Shown here: positions 5,774 through 9,367 of the stretch, piece after piece
Numbering within the stretch: position 1 is the stretch's first letter
Layout of the letters: every line of letters starts with the position of its first letter
Assembly: GCA_038231495.1 (NCBI GenBank)
Contig: JBBRLG010000283.1
Span: forward strand, 1 to 9,367
Length of the DNA stretch: 9,367 nucleotides
Direction of reading: 5' to 3'
DNA from: JBBRLG01 sp038231495
GTDB lineage: Bacteria > Planctomycetota > Planctomycetia > Gemmatales > Gemmataceae
Program-made: the position numbers and the translations under genes
The notes under the pieces: generated by a model
Seen by the model: the letters and a program-made list of their open reading frames with translations, nothing else
Databases searched by the model: none
Told to the model about the DNA's origin: nothing

Positions 5774-7573
5774 TTACCATTTGAGCGTGTACTGCAAGTA
5801 GTACAGCTCCGGCGAGACCGACGGCCCACTCTTGCGGATGAAGTCGCCCTCGAACAGCTTCGAGTAGCCGAGGGCGAGGTTGCTGTGCCGGGTCAGGTTC
5901 ATGTTCAACACCAGGTCGAGTTCCTGGCCGACGTTGATGCCGGCAATGCCGGTCGGCGACGAGCGCACCACCGGGTAGCCGGGGGGCGTGCCAAACAGCG
6001 GGCTGCGGGCCTCGTCCAGGTTGAAAATGTGATATTGCGCCAGCGCGGTCATCCACTTCGTCGGGAAGGCGGTTGCCTGGAAGTTCAGGTCGCGGATGTT
6101 CTCGCGGCCCACCAAATCCAGGAAACCGAAGTAGTAGTGGCCGAACGGGAACAGCTGGTTGAAGTCGCTGAACGTCCCGTCGCCGCCGGGGTTGGCCGCG
6201 CCCGAGGCGTAGTCGAAGTACGCCCAGAACTGCGGCTGCATCGGCAGTTGCGTGGCGGCGTAGCCGACGCCGGTGCTACTCATGCCGGCGAAGTAGTTGC
6301 GGTTGCTGTAGTCGCCAAACTGGAGCGCACCTTCAACGTCGTACAGGAAGCTGCCGTGGTCCGTGCAACCGTCGGCCATGATCTTCTTGTCGCCGACGAT
6401 GCGACCGCCGACCGTGTGGATGTCGTAGCCGGCCCGGCCGCCCGGCGTAAAGCCGAAGCCCACCTTCAGGTTGCTTTCCAGGTACAGGTAGTAAGCGTCG
6501 ATCGACACATTGGGGTTCGGGCGGTAGGTCCCGAAGGCCCCGAGGAACTGGCGGTTCCAGTCGGCACTGTCGAAATGGCCGGGCGAGACGACCACGGGCC
6601 GGGTGTAGAAGGCGTCGAGGTCCAGCGTTTCGCTGCGGTAAAAGACCTTGGCCCCGTCGAAGGTGCGGCGTGTATTCGCCCAGTCCAGCGGCGAGATCAG
6701 CCGCTGCGAGCCGAAGAGCAACTCCTGCCGGCCGATGCGCAGGTAAATCGGGTCGCCGTTGATGTCGCCGAGCTTCGCATCGACGAAGGCGTTGAGCAGG
6801 TCGGAGCGGTCCACGTCGATGGGCAGCGGCGGCAAGTCCTCGTTGTAGGAATGCGCGTCGAGGTATTCGACGTAAACGCGGAACTGGTCCTTGTACCACA
6901 GGTCGCCGTAGACACGGTTGCGAATCAGTTCGTAACGGTTGTCCCGCGCGGTCAAACGGCTGTCGATTTCGTTCTTGCCCTGGAAGCGGAATTCGCCGCC
7001 GATCGACAGGACCCAGTTGTCGGCGCAGGGGTCCAGACCGCCGAGGTGCATGCGTTTGATGCTGTCCAGGATGTCAACATCCTTGCGTTCGCCCTTGTCC
7101 AGGTAGCGGAAATCGTTTTCGTAAAACGGATTGCGGTAGGGGCTGGCCGGTGCCTTGTCTTTGCACTCGCCCTTGATGGCGTCCAGGGCGGTGTAATAGC
7201 CGGGGCCGGTCGGCGGCAACAGGAACCAGCCGGCGCGCGGCGTCGGCCGGAGGTAGGACGGGATTTTGGCCCAGGCCGAATCGCCGCCCGCGGCGTCGGC
7301 GGGTTGTGCGGCCGGACCGGCGGCGTTAGCGGCGGCGGGTTCCGACACCCTTGGCGTTTCCGTCGGGTTGGTCTGGGCGAGTTCGGCGGAGGTCACGGCC
7401 TCCGGAAGTCGGGAGAGGCCGTCCGGGGCTTGTTTGGTGCGCTCGGCCGGGGTGGTGCGGACGGCGGTGGTGGTATTTGTTTGCGCCTGCGCGGCGGCAG
7501 GTGCCCAGAACGAGACGCCAGCCAGCAGCGAGGCCAGCGCCAGCTGCTTGGCGGTCCGGGGAATGGTGCGCAT
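5774..7573 (-). CDS. Alginate-export-family outer-membrane beta-barrel protein
   Basis: This protein of 599 aa is predicted to be a porin-like barrel. Residues 1-30 form a Sec signal peptide (basic start, hydrophobic LALASLLAGVSFW, cleavage after AQA). A Pro/Ala/Thr-rich linker follows (about 31-100), then the barrel. GRQELLFGSQRL (281-292) with SPLDWANTRRTFDG (294-307), FPFGHYYFGFLDLVGRENIRDL and the later ELDLVLNMNLTRHSNLALGYSKLFEGDFI resemble the alginate-export (AlgE-like) family. The chain ends YLQYTLKW; a terminal aromatic residue after alternating residues is typical of barrels inserted by the Bam machinery. The ATG at 7573 is preferred to an upstream TTG at 7603 because the signal peptide then starts normally; only a weak GAGA ribosome site is seen. 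No alginate synthesis genes are nearby, so the substrate is unknown: an anionic oligosaccharide or a general solute is possible. The gene stands alone, with its own terminator. Confidence 0.85.
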   Translation of the reverse strand: MRTIPRTAKQLALASLLAGVSFWAPAAAQAQTNTTTAVRTTPAERTKQAPDGLSRLPEAVTSAELAQTNPTETPRVSEPAAANAAGPAAQPADAAGGDSAWAKIPSYLRPTPRAGWFLLPPTGPGYYTALDAIKGECKDKAPASPYRNPFYENDFRYLDKGERKDVDILDSIKRMHLGGLDPCADNWVLSIGGEFRFQGKNEIDSRLTARDNRYELIRNRVYGDLWYKDQFRVYVEYLDAHSYNEDLPPLPIDVDRSDLLNAFVDAKLGDINGDPIYLRIGRQELLFGSQRLISPLDWANTRRTFDGAKVFYRSETLDLDAFYTRPVVVSPGHFDSADWNRQFLGAFGTYRPNPNVSIDAYYLYLESNLKVGFGFTPGGRAGYDIHTVGGRIVGDKKIMADGCTDHGSFLYDVEGALQFGDYSNRNYFAGMSSTGVGYAATQLPMQPQFWAYFDYASGAANPGGDGTFSDFNQLFPFGHYYFGFLDLVGRENIRDLNFQATAFPTKWMTALAQYHIFNLDEARSPLFGTPPGYPVVRSSPTGIAGINVGQELDLVLNMNLTRHSNLALGYSKLFEGDFIRKSGPSVSPELYYLQYTLKW

Positions 7574-7606
7574 GGGTTCTCGCGGTCGGGAGGTCGTCGC
7601 CAAAGG

Positions 7607-7632
7607 GGTGTCGCCAATCCGTCGGCGACACC
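7607..7632 (-). promoter_or_regulatory. Hairpin in the porin leader
   Basis: GGTGTCGCC (7607-7615) and GGCGACACC (7624-7632) form a perfect 9-bp stem with an 8-base loop, about 34 bases upstream of the porin ATG at 7573. If transcribed it would be a stable leader hairpin that could affect translation or mRNA life. No U tract follows on the minus strand, so it is not a terminator. Confidence 0.5.
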
Positions 7633-7661
7633 GTCGCGCCTTGTGCGACTAGCTGTCCGGT

Positions 7662-7690
7662 GCTATCGGCCATTTCGTCGGTACGATAGC
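7662..7690. promoter_or_regulatory. Dyad symmetry upstream of the porin gene
   Basis: GCTATCG (7662-7668) and CGATAGC (7684-7690) are perfect 7-bp inverted half-sites separated by 15 bases. The centre-to-centre distance is 22 bases, about two helical turns, compatible with a dimeric regulator site near the porin promoter. It could also be chance; no regulator gene is nearby. Confidence 0.3.
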
Positions 7691-7762
7691 TGCAAGAACC
7701 CCTTCCGGTACAACGTGTATTCTTCCCAATCGCGTTAAGGACGGTACAGGTCGTACAGCCGT

Positions 7763-7800
7763 TTTGCCCCTTGCGGCTTCGCAACGCCGCAAGCGGCAAA
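7763..7800. repeat. Long REP-like hairpin downstream of the PQQ-like gene
   Basis: Arms 7763-7777 and 7786-7800 pair at 14 of 15 positions (TTTGCC, one C/C mismatch, CTTGCGGC) around an 8-base loop. The right arm carries the GCCGCAAGCGGC repeat also found at 5676-5687. It begins 31 bases after the PQQ-like stop and could stabilise that mRNA 3' end. On the minus strand no T tract follows, so it is not a canonical terminator. A smaller hairpin, GCGGG-AAG-CCCGC, adjoins it at 7801-7813. Confidence 0.65.
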
Positions 7801-7830
7801 GCGGGAAGCCCGCGCTCCGAGCAAAAATCC

Positions 7831-9222
7831 TCACTCCGCCGCCAGCGAAAAGCAGACCAACTCCTTGTCGTTGCGGACGTAAATAGATTTGTTGGCATAC
7901 GCCGGGTGCGACCAGAGTACCTTCCGCATCGCTTCCAGCGGCGTCGTCGCGTCGAGCAGGTGGGCCCGATCGATCTCCTCGTAACCCTTGGGCGTGAGCT
8001 TGGCAATGATCAGGTCCCCGCGTTCGTTGAACAGGAACCAACGGTCGCCCTGTGGCGTCAAAAAGACGTTGGCCCAGCGCGTCTTTTCAGGCTTCGCCGG
8101 GTCGCCGGTGGCCCGCATCTCTTCCCAAACACGACTGCCGTCCTCCTCTTTCAGGCAGCGCAACTCGCCGTAGCTGCAGACCCCGTAGACGTAACCGTCC
8201 TTGAGGTAGGGAGTGGGCATGATGCTGTGTAGCGTTTCGGTTTGATTCGGACTTTCGCCCCGATCGACGCACTTCCAGACGAGCGCCGCGGCGGGCTTGT
8301 CCTTGTCGAGCTTGTACAACCGCGCGCCGTCATAAAACGCCGTGATGAAAAGCTTGTCGCCGTCGAGGCGCGGCGTGGAAACGGTCAGGCTCACGTTGCC
8401 CTTTCCCACGAAATCTTCCGACCAGTACACGTTGCCGGTTTCCGGGTCGAGACTGTTGACGTGTTCGGGTTCCCAGACGATCAACTGGCGTTTGCCGCCG
8501 ACCGTGAAAACCATCGGCGGCGCGTAGCCGATTTCCTTCTTCGTCATCGACAGCGCCTTCCATTTCTCGGCGCCGGTGTTCTTGTCGAAGGCGACCACGA
8601 CGCTGCCCGTACCGCCGACCAGGCAAATCAACTTGTCGCCTTCAATTACCGGATGGGCGGCGAACCCCCAGAGCGGCTCCTTGGTGTGATACTCCTTGAC
8701 GAAGTTTTTCGACCAGAGGACTTTGCCGTCCTTCTCGTTGAAGCAAAACAGGTCGCCCATCGCGCCCAAAGTGTAAACCTTGCCGTCCTGCACGACCGGC
8801 GTGGTCCGCGGCCCGTTGGGGTAGGCGATGGTGTAGGTACAAGGATAGAAGTGGTGCCAAATCTCCTTGCCGTCCTTCTCGTTGAGGCAAAAAACGCGCT
8901 CTTCCCCTGCTACCTTGTCGCGGCTGAATTTGTTGTCGGAGGGATTCACACCGTCGGCCAGAACGTGGTCCGTGATGTAGACGCGGCCGTTGGCCACGGC
9001 CGGACCGGAGTAGCCGTTGGACAGCTTGAACCGCCAGCGCACCTTCGGCCCGTCTTTGGGAAACTTCTCCAAAATGCCCGTTTCGCGCCAAACGCCGTCG
9101 CGCTGCGGGCCGAGCCATTGCGGCCAGTCATCGGCCTTGACCGACGACGATATACTTATTAGGAACGCGGTCATAACCGCTAAAAGGACAAAGCGGTTAC
9201 AACTGACAAGGCTGGCGTGCAT
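7831..9222 (-). CDS. Secreted PQQ-like beta-propeller repeat protein
   Basis: This 463-aa protein is predicted to be an exported eight-bladed-type propeller related to the PQQ-binding-like/BamB fold. Residues 1-30 are a Sec signal peptide (hydrophobic FVLLAVMTAFLISIS, cleavage after SVKA). The mature start, WPQWLGPQRDG (33-43), is characteristic of a large planctomycete group. Blade motifs ending in DG/TG-xxx-W repeat at 112-122 (CLNEKDGKEIW), 160-170 (CFNEKDGKVLW), 211-221 (AFDKNTGAEKW), 257-267 (SLDPETGNVYW) and 356-366 (CLKEEDGSRVW). No dehydrogenase active-site set is recognised, so it is more likely a binding or scaffold propeller than a quinoprotein enzyme. The ATG has GGAG seven bases upstream (9233-9230). 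It stands alone: a 257-bp gap separates it from the porin. Substrate and partner are unknown. Confidence 0.88.
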   Translation of the reverse strand: MHASLVSCNRFVLLAVMTAFLISISSSVKADDWPQWLGPQRDGVWRETGILEKFPKDGPKVRWRFKLSNGYSGPAVANGRVYITDHVLADGVNPSDNKFSRDKVAGEERVFCLNEKDGKEIWHHFYPCTYTIAYPNGPRTTPVVQDGKVYTLGAMGDLFCFNEKDGKVLWSKNFVKEYHTKEPLWGFAAHPVIEGDKLICLVGGTGSVVVAFDKNTGAEKWKALSMTKKEIGYAPPMVFTVGGKRQLIVWEPEHVNSLDPETGNVYWSEDFVGKGNVSLTVSTPRLDGDKLFITAFYDGARLYKLDKDKPAAALVWKCVDRGESPNQTETLHSIMPTPYLKDGYVYGVCSYGELRCLKEEDGSRVWEEMRATGDPAKPEKTRWANVFLTPQGDRWFLFNERGDLIIAKLTPKGYEEIDRAHLLDATTPLEAMRKVLWSHPAYANKSIYVRNDKELVCFSLAAE

Positions 9223-9284
9223 GGCAATACTCCGGAGCGGTTACAGGTAAGTCTGAACGTAACTGTTCACCGGCATCAACTGCT

Positions 9285-9367
9285 CCCCCCCTTGCGAAGG
9301 GGGGGTAGGGGGGGTAAGAACGATTAAAGTACTCGGTCATGGCGCTCTTTTCACCCCCCCTACCCCC
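9285..9367. repeat. C/G-tract hairpin and inverted repeat upstream of the PQQ-like gene
   Basis: Seven C, TT, GCG, AA, seven G (9285-9305) form a 9-bp stem with a 3-base loop, followed by TA and another seven G (9308-9314). The 15 bases at 9301-9315 recur inverted at 9353-9367, the window end, enclosing an AT-richer 37-base spacer. It resembles an intergenic palindromic repeat family and is probably cut by the window edge. It lies about 60 bases upstream of the PQQ-like start. Confidence 0.65.

Noticed and set aside
7574..7603. TTG start ten codons upstream for the porin gene
   Set aside because: It would put polar residues before the signal peptide and has no ribosome site; the ATG at 7573 gives a normal Sec signal.
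5504..7738. 744-aa open frame on the plus strand opposite the porin gene
   Set aside because: It runs through the palindrome and the terminator and is antisense to a well-supported barrel gene; low-complexity Val/Gly/Arg runs and no family resemblance.
9254..9269. TGAAC-N6-GTTCA dyad upstream of the PQQ-like gene
   Set aside because: Five-base half-sites are expected by chance at this length and there is no supporting promoter or regulator.

Overview
This is a GC-rich window in which all six recognisable genes lie on the minus strand. The gene content (a secreted PQQ-type beta-propeller protein whose mature N-terminus begins WPQWLGPQRDG, an alginate-export-type outer-membrane barrel, divergent chaperones) and the abundant short GC-rich palindromes in the gaps suggest a planctomycete, probably of the Gemmata group. 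That placement is an inference from gene style; there is no rRNA or other phylogenetic marker here.

Read in the direction of transcription (high to low coordinates), there are three blocks. (1) 9222-7831 encodes a secreted PQQ-like beta-propeller protein with a clear Shine-Dalgarno; a C/G-tract inverted repeat lies upstream and a long REP-like hairpin lies downstream. (2) 7573-5774 encodes an alginate-export-family outer-membrane barrel with a Sec signal peptide, hairpins in its leader, and a strong intrinsic terminator at 5748-5703 that ends its transcript. (3) 5441-98 is a tight four-gene chaperone operon: a large TPR protein, a 97-aa J-like protein whose HPD tripeptide is replaced by PPE, a long GrpE-like exchange factor and a DnaK/Hsp70-like ATPase. 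Gaps are 23 bp, a 64-bp overlap, and 18 bp, so co-transcription is very likely.

The chaperone operon is the most interesting system. It has all parts of an Hsp70 cycle (ATPase, exchange factor, J-like partner) plus a putative TPR scaffold or client adaptor, but each part departs from the housekeeping form. The J-like protein lacks the HPD that normally stimulates ATP hydrolysis. The GrpE-like protein is about half again the usual length. The Hsp70 lid carries an acidic insert. The TPR protein ends with a segment sharing the nonapeptide LLEKADRLL with the Hsp70 lid, followed by an aromatic and then acidic tail.

The non-coding parts are rich in structured repeats: a 121-bp nested palindrome (5546-5666) resembling a miniature inverted-repeat element, copies of a GCCGCAAGCGGC-type repeat in several gaps and once inside the grpE-like reading frame, and a 17-bp direct repeat at the left edge. 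No tRNA, rRNA, CRISPR array, integrase or transposase gene was seen. The long plus-strand reading frames are antisense shadows of the minus-strand genes.
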